64,000 bases of DNA from CACIIZ01 sp045565285. GTDB taxonomy: Bacteria > Pseudomonadota > Alphaproteobacteria > Rhodobacterales > Rhodobacteraceae. The notes beneath the pieces are model-generated. The model saw only the letters and a program-made list of their open reading frames with translations, was not told the origin of the DNA and searched no databases. Within the stretch, counting starts at the first letter, position 1, and every line of letters begins with the position of its first letter. A program made the position numbers and the translations under genes. The stretch spans positions 55,132-119,131 of the forward strand of contig JBJLFR010000016.1 in NCBI GenBank assembly GCA_045565285.1. The letters are read 5' to 3'. Positions 8,624-17,654 of the stretch are shown here, piece after piece.

Positions 8624-9550
8624 GTGATTAGTGGTGAACCTAAAATTATGATGATGAATATTTTTAAAAAGAAAAAAAAAGAATCTTCCAGATTAATAGG
8701 TCTTGATATAGCTCTCAAAGTCAGTAGTTTTGTTACTGGAAAAGAGCATTTACATTATGGTTTATGGGAAAAATTAGATGTTACTCTTGATAACTTAGGA
8801 AAAGCACAAGAAGCTTACACAGATCTATTATTTAAATATTTACCAAAGAAAAAAAATAATAAAAAACTAGAAATTGTAGATATTGGTGGTGGGGCAGGTG
8901 AGACGGCAAAAAAATTGATAGCTCTAGGACATAGAGTGACAATAATAGTACCTAGTAAAATTTTAGCAGAGCATGCAAAAAAAAATACAAGTAATAAAGC
9001 GAAAATATTTATTACAACATTTGAAGATTATTTACCAAAGGATAATTTATTTGATTTATGTCTTTTCGCCGAAAGTTTTCAATATATTCCTATAAAAACA
9101 GCTCTTCAAAAGGCAAGTAGTATTTTAAATAATGATGGTGAGATACTTATAGCAGATTGTTTTAGATCTGAAAAAAAACAAGAAGGAATGTTTCGTCAAC
9201 CTGGTGGTGGAGCATCGTTAATAAGTATGGAAAAGGAATTAAGTGTACAAAAAATTAATGTTATTGCAAAAAAAGAAATAACTAAATTAGTGGCTCCATC
9301 CATAGAATTAGAGCAAAAGTTTTACAATACTTTGGGTTTTTCAATTAATAGAGTTATAGCTAGTCTTAAAATAAATAGACCAATTACTTTAAAATTTTTA
9401 AATATATTCTACAAAATTTTAATTAGTAAAAGGAAACGATTACGCTTAGAGAATAGACTATTTAAAAGCACGAGAACAATAAACTCATTTCTAAAATATA
9501 ATAATTATATGATATATAAGTTGAAGCCTCAAAAAGAAATTAATTCTTAA
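8624..9550 (+). CDS. Class I SAM-dependent methyltransferase
   Basis: A 308-residue Rossmann-type methyltransferase with the SAM-binding motif I VDIGGGAGETAKKL near residue 90, motif II region VTIIVP, a post-II acidic FDLCLFAESFQYIP and motif IV GEILIADCF. The N-terminal part ALKVSSFVTGKEHLHYGLW resembles small-molecule or lipid methyltransferases. The first start is a GTG at 8624; ATG codons at 8648, 8651 and 8654 are equally plausible and there is no clear ribosome site. It follows irr by 46 bp on the same strand. The substrate is not recognisable. Confidence 0.75.
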   Translation: MISGEPKIMMMNIFKKKKKESSRLIGLDIALKVSSFVTGKEHLHYGLWEKLDVTLDNLGKAQEAYTDLLFKYLPKKKNNKKLEIVDIGGGAGETAKKLIALGHRVTIIVPSKILAEHAKKNTSNKAKIFITTFEDYLPKDNLFDLCLFAESFQYIPIKTALQKASSILNNDGEILIADCFRSEKKQEGMFRQPGGGASLISMEKELSVQKINVIAKKEITKLVAPSIELEQKFYNTLGFSINRVIASLKINRPITLKFLNIFYKILISKRKRLRLENRLFKSTRTINSFLKYNNYMIYKLKPQKEINS

Positions 9551-9605
9551 GTTATTATTTTATTATTTATCATTAAAAACTAATAAGTTACATTTAATTA
9601 CTGCA

Positions 9606-9953
9606 TCAACCACAAAAGACATTTGTTATCTTTCTGTCTGAACCAATTACTAAATTTAATCGAGAACTATAATTTTCATCAATGCTTTGATCGTCATATT
9701 CCTCAAGCCTTCGAGTGTCTTTAGGATATTCCATCGCAATTAAAGCTGTTTCAGGTTGTCCTATAAGCCAACTTAGAGTACCAGCCAGGCACTTACCATT
9801 TGAAGTTGATTTGCTTTCCTCTGTTTCAATTTTCACAGGTACAGGACCCCCTTGAATGTAGTCATAATTATTGTAGGCACCCTGTGTAGTTGTATTACAA
9901 GCAGAAATCAAACTAATACAAATACAAATAGATATATTGAAAAAATTTTTCAT
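9606..9953 (-). CDS. Lipoprotein with peptidase-inhibitor I78-like domain
   Basis: A 115-residue lipoprotein. The signal sequence ends in the lipobox LISAC with the acylated Cys near residue 19. The mature part matches the I78 inhibitor pattern: a Cys, then LSWLIGQPETAL, then an R..DD region, then YSSRLNLVIGSDRKITNVFCG, where the RLN...V.CG ending is diagnostic. Such proteins are thought to protect the periplasm from serine proteases. The family call rests on by-eye pattern matching. Confidence 0.75.
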   Translation of the reverse strand: MKNFFNISICICISLISACNTTTQGAYNNYDYIQGGPVPVKIETEESKSTSNGKCLAGTLSWLIGQPETALIAMEYPKDTRRLEEYDDQSIDENYSSRLNLVIGSDRKITNVFCG

Positions 9954-9993
9954 GATAGATATAATACCAATAATTTTATTTTAAATTCAATAC

Positions 9994-11934
9994 TTATTTA
10001 TTTAAACGATTTTCAATTAAGTTATTAACAACATTTGGATCAGCTAAAGTTGAAGTATCACCTAAGTCTTCATATTTATTTTCTGCAATTTTTCTTAATA
10101 TTCTTCTCATAATTTTTCCAGATCTTGTTTTGGGAAGATTTGGAGACCATTGGATGAAATCTGGTTTTGCAATAGGACCAATTTCTTTTCTAACCCAAGT
10201 TTCTAGATCTTGAGTTAGTTCTTTAGTTGGGTTTTCTCCAACCATAAGTGTTACAAAAGCATAAATTCCTTGGCCTTTAATCTTGTGAGAATAACCTACT
10301 ACGGCACTTTCTGATACTAAAGGGTGAGATACCAATGCACTTTCAATTTCAGCAGTACCCATCCTATGACCAGAAACATTCAGGACATCATCAACTCTTC
10401 CAGTTATCCAATAATATCCGTCGTTATCTCTTTTACACCCGTCACCAGAAAAATAATATCCTTTAAAATCATTAAAATAGGTTTTTATAAACCTTTCATG
10501 ATCACCAAAAATAGTCCTCATTTGGCCAGGCCAACTATCTTCAAAAGCTAATACACCTTCAACATTATTATCGGATAATTTTTGACCTGTTTTAGGATCC
10601 ATAATCACAGGCTTAATACCAAAAAAAGGGTTCGTAGCTGATCCTGGTTTAGTAGGTGTTGCACCAGGCAAAGGAGTAATCAATATTCCCCCAGTTTCAG
10701 TTTGCCACCAAGTGTCTACTATTGGGCACTTCCCTTTGCCTACTACCCTATTATACCACTCCCATGCTTCTGGGTTAATAGGTTCGCCAACTGTACCCAA
10801 AATTCTTAAACTTGATAAATTACAATTATTTACAAAATCATCACCTTGCCCCATTAATGCCCTAATAGCTGTGGGAGCTGTGTAAAATTGATTTACATTA
10901 TGTTTTTCACATACCTGCCAAAATCTCGAACAATCCGGATATGTTGGTACCCCCTCAAACATTAAAGTAGTTGCGCCATTTGATAACGGACCATAAATAA
11001 TATAACTGTGTCCAGTAATCCAGCCAACATCAGCTGTACACCAGTAAATATCATCTTTATTATAATCAAAAATATACTCATGTGTTAAAGAAGCATAAAC
11101 AATATAACCACCACTTGAGTGCTGTACCCCCTTAGGTTTTCCAGTAGAACCAGAAGTATATAAAATAAAAAGAGGTTCTTCAGCAGACATTTCTTCTGGT
11201 ACATTAGTTTCACTTACAAGGTCTATCATTTCATTGTATAGAAAATCCCTGTCTTCTTTCATATGAACATTACCGCCTGTTCGACTTACTACTAGTGTTT
11301 TTATGTCACCAGAAATTTCTAGAGCTTTATTTACATTCTCTTTTAACGGTACAAGTTTTCCACCTCTAGGGCCTTCATCAGCTGTCACTACCAAACAAGC
11401 TCCACAATCAGTTATCCTACTTGCAAGAGCTTCAGGTGAAAAGCCCCCAAATACCACTGAGTGTATAGCACCAATTCTAGCGCATGCTAACATAGCATAT
11501 GCAGCTTCAGGTATCATAGGCATATAAAGTATAACTCTATCTCCCTTTTTTACACCTAACTCTTTATAAATATTTGCTAGACGACAAACTTGCTCATATA
11601 GTTCTCCATAGGTAATTTTCTTCGATAAATTCGGTTCATCTGCTTCCCAAATTATGGCAACCTTATTCCTGTTTTCTTGTAGATGTCGATCAATACAATT
11701 GTAACTTACATTCAATGTTCCATCTTCATACCATTTTATTGAAACATCTTTTTGGGAAAAGGAAGTATTCTTTACTTTTGTAAAAGGAGTAATCCAATCA
11801 ATTCTATTTCCCATCTTACCCCAAAAATTCTCTGGGTGACAGATTGATTCTTCGTACATCTCTTTATATTTTTTTTCATCTACCTTAAATGCTTTAGAAT
11901 TTGTTACATCGGGATAATAAATTTTTTCATCCAT
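9994..11934 (-). CDS. acs: Acetyl-CoA synthetase
   Basis: Converts acetate, ATP and CoA to acetyl-CoA via acetyl-AMP, feeding the TCA cycle encoded further right. The 646 residues match the family length. Seen are the P-loop-like YTSGSTGKPKGVQHSSGG, the adenylation motif DTWWQTETGG, YFSGDGCKRDNDGYYWITGR with the hinge, and the C-terminal SGKIMRRILRKIA, whose Lys is the known acetylation site. The N-terminal ACAS_N region begins around YKEMYEESICHPENFWG. Monocistronic-looking. Confidence 0.97.
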   Translation of the reverse strand: MDEKIYYPDVTNSKAFKVDEKKYKEMYEESICHPENFWGKMGNRIDWITPFTKVKNTSFSQKDVSIKWYEDGTLNVSYNCIDRHLQENRNKVAIIWEADEPNLSKKITYGELYEQVCRLANIYKELGVKKGDRVILYMPMIPEAAYAMLACARIGAIHSVVFGGFSPEALASRITDCGACLVVTADEGPRGGKLVPLKENVNKALEISGDIKTLVVSRTGGNVHMKEDRDFLYNEMIDLVSETNVPEEMSAEEPLFILYTSGSTGKPKGVQHSSGGYIVYASLTHEYIFDYNKDDIYWCTADVGWITGHSYIIYGPLSNGATTLMFEGVPTYPDCSRFWQVCEKHNVNQFYTAPTAIRALMGQGDDFVNNCNLSSLRILGTVGEPINPEAWEWYNRVVGKGKCPIVDTWWQTETGGILITPLPGATPTKPGSATNPFFGIKPVIMDPKTGQKLSDNNVEGVLAFEDSWPGQMRTIFGDHERFIKTYFNDFKGYYFSGDGCKRDNDGYYWITGRVDDVLNVSGHRMGTAEIESALVSHPLVSESAVVGYSHKIKGQGIYAFVTLMVGENPTKELTQDLETWVRKEIGPIAKPDFIQWSPNLPKTRSGKIMRRILRKIAENKYEDLGDTSTLADPNVVNNLIENRLNK

Positions 11935-11999
11935 GATATTTTTCTTTCTTATTTTATAATTTCTACCATAGCATTACTATAATACATAACTATGGCTAA

Positions 12000-13202
12000 T
12001 CAAATAACAGAAGCTATAGATGAAGAGAAATATTCAATTTTATCTTTATTTAACCCAGCAATGTTAATCCTAGAATCTCCTACCATATAGATACCAAATT
12101 CAGATCTTAATTTTGTAATTTGATCAACTGATAAACCCATAAGTGAAAACATTCCCCTATGCCGCTTGATAAAATCAAATCTAGTTGAGTTAGTACTTAA
12201 CTTTAAAGAATCAGACAATGAATTTCTAAGCTTAAGCATTCCATTTCTCATACTATTTAATTCTTTTTGCCATAATTTTATTAATTCTTTATTTTGAAAA
12301 TCATCTCCCCCCAAAACAATATCCACAAGTGATGCTCCATAATCTGGAGGAAAAGAGAAAGTTACCCTATTAAATGATTTCAAATTATCTTCAGCTAATT
12401 TACAATTTTTTTTATTCGAAACTACCAATAATGAGGCTCCTACTCTTTCTCTGTATAATCCAAAGTTCTTAGAACAAGAAACACCAATACATAGTTCTGG
12501 TAATTTAGATGCCATATATTGAACTCCTTTGACATCCTCATCAATTCCATCACCAAAACCTTGATAAGCCAAATCAATCAGGGGAAGAATATTTTTTTTC
12601 TCACAAAATTTTGTTAGCTCAGACCAATGTTCTAAAGATAAATTAGCCCCAGTAGGATTGTGACAACAACCATGCAAAAGTAAAACATCCCCAGAATTCA
12701 TTTTTTCAAGATCAAACATCATTCTAGGAAAATTTACTTCACAAGTTTCATCATCAAAATAATAATAACTATTAAACTTTATTCCTAAATGCTTTAAAAT
12801 TGCAGCATGATTTGGCCATGATGGTGATGAAATCCATACTTTTTTATCTTTTTCCATAGACCTTATTAAAAGTAATATTTGATGAAATGCTCCTGTTCCT
12901 CCAGGTGCTTGTACCCCTACAATTCGATCCTTTGAAACAACGCTACCTAAAACTAATTTACTGATTTTATCTATAAAAGATAAGTTACCTGATAGGCCTA
13001 CATAGCTTTTAGTTTTTTGTGTGTCCTTTAGTATACTTGCAGCTTTTTGAACTGCATTCATAATTGGTGTTTTACCATTATTATTTTTATAGACCCCAAC
13101 ACCTAAGTCTATTTTTTCTTCTCTTCCATCAGCCAAATACAATGACATTAAAGCCATAATTTTATCTTCAGGTTGTGTTTTTAAATTTTCAAACATATCC
13201 AA
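12000..13202 (-). CDS. Aromatic/aspartate aminotransferase, class Ia
   Basis: PLP transaminase of the AspC/TyrB subgroup, 400 residues. Features are IDLGVGVYKNNNGKTPIM near residue 36, LHGCCHNPTGANL for cofactor and substrate binding, the Schiff-base Lys in SCSKNFGLYRERVG, and the C-terminal substrate Arg in the SRINIAGL segment. AspC and TyrB cannot be told apart reliably by eye; the amino-acid range may include aspartate, tyrosine and phenylalanine. Upstream of acs on the same strand, separated by 65 bp. Confidence 0.9.
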   Translation of the reverse strand: MDMFENLKTQPEDKIMALMSLYLADGREEKIDLGVGVYKNNNGKTPIMNAVQKAASILKDTQKTKSYVGLSGNLSFIDKISKLVLGSVVSKDRIVGVQAPGGTGAFHQILLLIRSMEKDKKVWISSPSWPNHAAILKHLGIKFNSYYYFDDETCEVNFPRMMFDLEKMNSGDVLLLHGCCHNPTGANLSLEHWSELTKFCEKKNILPLIDLAYQGFGDGIDEDVKGVQYMASKLPELCIGVSCSKNFGLYRERVGASLLVVSNKKNCKLAEDNLKSFNRVTFSFPPDYGASLVDIVLGGDDFQNKELIKLWQKELNSMRNGMLKLRNSLSDSLKLSTNSTRFDFIKRHRGMFSLMGLSVDQITKLRSEFGIYMVGDSRINIAGLNKDKIEYFSSSIASVI

Positions 13203-13243
13203 TTAAATTCTGTATTTTTATTTAAAAAAAATCAATTATTCTT

Positions 13244-14074
13244 TTAATTTAAGCTTCCCCATTCGCACCATGAACCATCATAAACTGATACCTTTTTTGC
13301 CCCCAAACCTTTAAAAATAACGTAAAGAATTGAAGCAGTTACTCCAGATCCACAAGTTGTAATTAAATGTTTGTTTAAGTCAATACCAAGTTTTTCAATT
13401 TTATCTTTTAACACTTCTTTAGACTTTAAAGTAAAATCAGGCTTTATTACATCACCATAAAAAAGGTTAATTGAACTAGGTATGTGCCCACTTCTAAGAC
13501 CCTTTCTAGGTTCTTTTTCTATGCCTTTGAAACGATTTGAAGATCTTGCATCTACTATTTGTATATCTTTTGAATTTAAAGAGTTCATTATATACTCCAT
13601 AGAAACTATCAAATTTTTGTTATAAGAAAGATTAAGTTTATGGGGTTTAAAATTTAAGATCTCTTGGTTAGTTGGTTTATTTTCATTAATCCATTTTGGA
13701 AGACCCCCGTCTAATATAAAAACATTATGAAATCCATATAAATGCAACAACCATAATAGTCTGGGAGAAGAAAATAATCCTGATCCATCATAAACAATAA
13801 TTATTTGATTTGGCAAAATTCCAAAACTTTCAAATTTATTAGAAAAAGATTTTTCTTCTAATGCCATGTGTGGTAAATTTGAGTTAGTATCAGAAAATTT
13901 GTCCAGATCAAAAAAACTTGCACCAGGAATATGCATGTTTACATATTCTTTTAATCCAGACCTATAAGAATTTGGTAAATACCAACTTGCATCTATAACT
14001 CTTATTTTGGTGTCATTTAATCTTTGCTCCAACCAATTTGTAGAAACAAAATATTTATTACTAGATGGATACAT
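13244..14074 (-). CDS. sseA: 3-mercaptopyruvate sulfurtransferase
   Basis: Transfers sulfane sulfur from 3-mercaptopyruvate to thiophilic acceptors. The 276 residues form two rhodanese domains. The second holds the active-site loop TTCGSGVTASI, where CGSGVTA is the mercaptopyruvate-type signature rather than the CRKGVTA of thiosulfate sulfurtransferases. The first, inactive domain has VYDGSGLFSSPRLLW. The C-terminus YDGSWCEWG is typical. It lies 38 bp downstream of smc on the same strand. Confidence 0.93.
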   Translation of the reverse strand: MYPSSNKYFVSTNWLEQRLNDTKIRVIDASWYLPNSYRSGLKEYVNMHIPGASFFDLDKFSDTNSNLPHMALEEKSFSNKFESFGILPNQIIIVYDGSGLFSSPRLLWLLHLYGFHNVFILDGGLPKWINENKPTNQEILNFKPHKLNLSYNKNLIVSMEYIMNSLNSKDIQIVDARSSNRFKGIEKEPRKGLRSGHIPSSINLFYGDVIKPDFTLKSKEVLKDKIEKLGIDLNKHLITTCGSGVTASILYVIFKGLGAKKVSVYDGSWCEWGSLN

Positions 14075-14112
14075 TTTTTATCTTATAACAATCTTAAAAA
14101 TTTTAAACTATC

Positions 14113-17100
14113 TTAAGCTTCTACTAGTTGTTCAGCTTTATCCAGGTCAACACTAACTAGCTGACTTACCCCTTTTTCTGCCATAGTTACACCATATAGT
14201 CGATTCATTTTGGACATTGTAATTGGATTATGCGTAATTATTATAAATCTGGTGTCGGTTTTAGAATTCATATTATCTAAAAGATTGCAAAATCTAACAA
14301 TATTTGCATCATCAAGAGGTGCGTCTACTTCATCCAAAACACAAATTGGACTTGGTTTTGCCATAAAAACAGCAAAAATTAATGAAATAGCAGCAAGCGT
14401 TTGTTCTCCACCTGAAAGTAACGATAAGTTGGACAATTTTTTTCCTGGAGGTTGACACATAATCTCCAGTCCAGCTTCAAGTGGGTCATCACTTTCAACC
14501 AGCAATAAATTACTTTGTCCCCCACCAAATAAATTATTAAATAATGTTTTAAAATTGTTATTCACTTCATCAAATGCTTTTAAGAGTTTTTCTCTTCCTT
14601 CTTTATTTAAATTGGAGATAGCATTTCTCAGTTTTTTTACGGCCACCGCAAGATCTTCTTTTTGATTAAGTAATTCTTCATATTCTAAGTTAATTTCTTT
14701 TTCATCTTCTTCAGCTCTTAAATTTACAGGACCTATTAAATTCCGTTTCTTTTTTAGATGATCCAAATTTTTTTCTATTGTTTCAATTGAAAGCCCCATA
14801 CTTAGCTCAATACTGTGCTTGTCTTCAAAAAATTTGGCATTATGTCCAGTTTTTGTTTCTAAATTACTCGCCAGTTCTTTTAGATTTTCTTTAGTGGACT
14901 CAATATAAACTTCTGATCTTACATACTTTTCTTTTAAATTCTCAGCAATCTTGATAGCTTCTTTTTCCTTAAACAATGCATCTCTTAAGTTTTTCTCTGC
15001 ATAAACCAACTCATCCGTAGAAATAATACTCTTCTTTTCTGCTTCAATGATTTTTTTATTGAGAAGCAAAATATCATTTTGTATTTTTTCAGGTTCTGAA
15101 TTGGCAATTTCTAAATAAGATTCAAGTTCATTTTTTCTTGATAGAATATTATCTTGTTGGTCAACTGACCTTTTTTTTCTCAAAGACCAATCTTCTAATT
15201 CTTTATCAAGCAATTCTAATCTATTTTTACAAAAATTATTTTGAGATGTTAATTCTTCAAGACCTAATCTTATATCCAAATTCTTATCCCTAAAATCTTC
15301 TAATGTTTTTTTCTTAATACTAATAATCTTTTCTTCTGCTTGAAAATCAAATTCTTGATTATCGAAAATATTAGTTTCTTCAATATTTTTACTTCGTTGT
15401 TTATAGTCTTCACTTACGTTAATGAAATTATCTTCTAAACCCTCTATTTGTGCACGATTAATTTCAAATTCTGCTTCTAATTTACTTAGATGTGATTTCA
15501 AATTATTTAATTTTTTTTCTTCATGAATGTACTCTTTTTTTAAATTATCTCTTTCTTCCAGTTTTTGTTGAAGAATAAGTTCTTGGTTTTTTTTATGACT
15601 AGTCTGAATGAATACTTTTTTTTCAATTTCTTTTTGCAAAACTTTTAAATTATGCAATCTATTTAAATTTTTTACTTTTTGTGTATTTCCTGTATTTACG
15701 TCAGCAGATGTTCTTGAAAAACCATCCCATCTCCAGAAATCTCCTTCCTTTGATACTAAACACTGACCATTATTTAACTTGGACTGAAATAAATAACCAT
15801 CTTTAGCATTTACAACACCAACATTTCTTAATCTTTTATTTAATTCTTTAGGATGTTTAACTAAGTTAGCCAAGATCTCCACACCTTCAGGAAAGGACAA
15901 TGGTTTTGCTTCATTTTCACTATAATACCATCCACTTTTTTTAAATGAAGACTGCGAAGGATAATTTAAATCATCATTCAAAATAACACTAAAGATAATT
16001 TCAAAATCTTTAGATATCTCAACTTTATTTATTATAGCATCTTCGTAAATTTCTTGTTCACTCAAAAAATTTTCTAAAGTTTTTATTTCTGAATTCACAG
16101 CTAATAATTTACTTCTTGCTTCAGATAATTTTTCTTCAGAATCAAGGTTATCTGCTCTTAAAGACTGACAGTCATCATCAGCTTTATCTAGCATTAAAGA
16201 TTTTTTATTTACATCATTTGTAGATATTTCTAAATTGTTTCGTATATTGATTAATTCACTATCAATTTCTACTTTTCGAAGCTCTACTCTATATTTATCA
16301 CTTTCTATTTTTGAGATTTTTTCTTTGAGTATATTTAAATTTTTTTTATTTTCTTTATAATTCGTTTCAAAATTATCTTTTCTAGCTAATGCAGTTGTGA
16401 AATTTTTAGCCTCAAATTCGTATTCTTTTTCAATTTTCTGAAACTTTATAACTGACTCATCCAAAGTTTCTTTAGTAACTTGAATTTTGTTCTCTAATTC
16501 AATTTGATTATTTACAATACTATCTTTTTCATTTTTTGATTTTTTAATAACACTTTCCGCATCAAGAATTAATTCATTTCCTCTAATATAGTCATTTTCT
16601 AAATCCAAAATTCTTTGATTTAGTTCATTAACTCTTGATAAGGCGTTTGTATGTTTTTCATCAATATTTGTTTTTTGAGATTGAAATTGATTTATAGCGA
16701 TTTGGTCTGCAGCTTGTTGCTGTCTAATCTTTGGCAGCAAATTTTCTTTTTCTTCTTTTACTTCTCTTAAATTTATAAGAATTTTTTCATGAGCGGTTCT
16801 TTCTTTCAAAATATTATCTAATTCTTTTTTTGAGTTATTAAACTCTGAATGTTTGCTCTTCCAACGAAAATATAAAAGAAGTGATTCTTGTTTTCTTATT
16901 TTTTCACCCAATAAACGGTATTCTATCGCTTGTTTGGCTTGTTTTTTTAAAGCTTTGAGTTGCTCCTCCAGTTTGGAAAGAATATCAGAAACCCTATCTA
17001 AATTATTTTCTGAAGCATTTAGTTTTAATTCTGATTCATGTCTTCTATGATAAAGACCAGATATTCCTGCTGCCTCCTCTAGTATTCTTTTACGAGATTT

Positions 17101-17571
17101 TGGGTTTTCATTTATAAGATTTGAAATTTGACCCTGCCTTACAAGAGAAGGGGAATTTGAACCCGACGAATAATCAGCAAAGAGCAATCTAACTTCTCTA
17201 GCTAGTATCTCCTTTCCTTCAATTCTATAAGTAGATCCAGATTCAAAATTTATTCTTCTAACTATATCAATGGAACTTTCATTTGTATTTATAGGCAAAA
17301 TTTCTGGATCAAAATTTTCAATTTGTAAATTTACTTCAGCATAAGATCTTGCAGGCCTTAAACTCGTTCCACCAAATATTACATCATCCATTCCATCACC
17401 TCGCATAGAGGTTGGTCTATTTTCTCCCATTACCCATCTTAAAGCATCTAATAAGTTTGATTTTCCACAACCATTAGGACCAACTACTCCAGTAAGTCCC
17501 GGAAGAATTTCGAATTCAGTTGGGTCGACAAAACTTTTAAAACCGTTTAAACGTAACTTGGTGATATTCAA
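14113..17571 (-). CDS. smc: Chromosome segregation protein SMC
   Basis: Structural maintenance of chromosomes ATPase that entraps DNA with ScpA/ScpB. The 1152-residue chain has Walker A GPNGCGKSN at residues 31-39, a long Glu/Lys-rich coiled coil, a hinge around residues 510-640, a second coiled coil, then signature LSLLSGGEQTLAA and Walker B ICVLDEVDAPLDD near the C-terminus. Length and layout are normal. Downstream genes sseA and the transaminase follow on the same strand. Confidence 0.97.
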   Translation of the reverse strand: MNITKLRLNGFKSFVDPTEFEILPGLTGVVGPNGCGKSNLLDALRWVMGENRPTSMRGDGMDDVIFGGTSLRPARSYAEVNLQIENFDPEILPINTNESSIDIVRRINFESGSTYRIEGKEILAREVRLLFADYSSGSNSPSLVRQGQISNLINENPKSRKRILEEAAGISGLYHRRHESELKLNASENNLDRVSDILSKLEEQLKALKKQAKQAIEYRLLGEKIRKQESLLLYFRWKSKHSEFNNSKKELDNILKERTAHEKILINLREVKEEKENLLPKIRQQQAADQIAINQFQSQKTNIDEKHTNALSRVNELNQRILDLENDYIRGNELILDAESVIKKSKNEKDSIVNNQIELENKIQVTKETLDESVIKFQKIEKEYEFEAKNFTTALARKDNFETNYKENKKNLNILKEKISKIESDKYRVELRKVEIDSELINIRNNLEISTNDVNKKSLMLDKADDDCQSLRADNLDSEEKLSEARSKLLAVNSEIKTLENFLSEQEIYEDAIINKVEISKDFEIIFSVILNDDLNYPSQSSFKKSGWYYSENEAKPLSFPEGVEILANLVKHPKELNKRLRNVGVVNAKDGYLFQSKLNNGQCLVSKEGDFWRWDGFSRTSADVNTGNTQKVKNLNRLHNLKVLQKEIEKKVFIQTSHKKNQELILQQKLEERDNLKKEYIHEEKKLNNLKSHLSKLEAEFEINRAQIEGLEDNFINVSEDYKQRSKNIEETNIFDNQEFDFQAEEKIISIKKKTLEDFRDKNLDIRLGLEELTSQNNFCKNRLELLDKELEDWSLRKKRSVDQQDNILSRKNELESYLEIANSEPEKIQNDILLLNKKIIEAEKKSIISTDELVYAEKNLRDALFKEKEAIKIAENLKEKYVRSEVYIESTKENLKELASNLETKTGHNAKFFEDKHSIELSMGLSIETIEKNLDHLKKKRNLIGPVNLRAEEDEKEINLEYEELLNQKEDLAVAVKKLRNAISNLNKEGREKLLKAFDEVNNNFKTLFNNLFGGGQSNLLLVESDDPLEAGLEIMCQPPGKKLSNLSLLSGGEQTLAAISLIFAVFMAKPSPICVLDEVDAPLDDANIVRFCNLLDNMNSKTDTRFIIITHNPITMSKMNRLYGVTMAEKGVSQLVSVDLDKAEQLVEA

Positions 17572-17654
17572 ACTAATTAACCTATATTAGTAATAAATAT
17601 TTATACAATATATTGATATAATAATAAATTCAATCCAAGATATAGTATAAATTA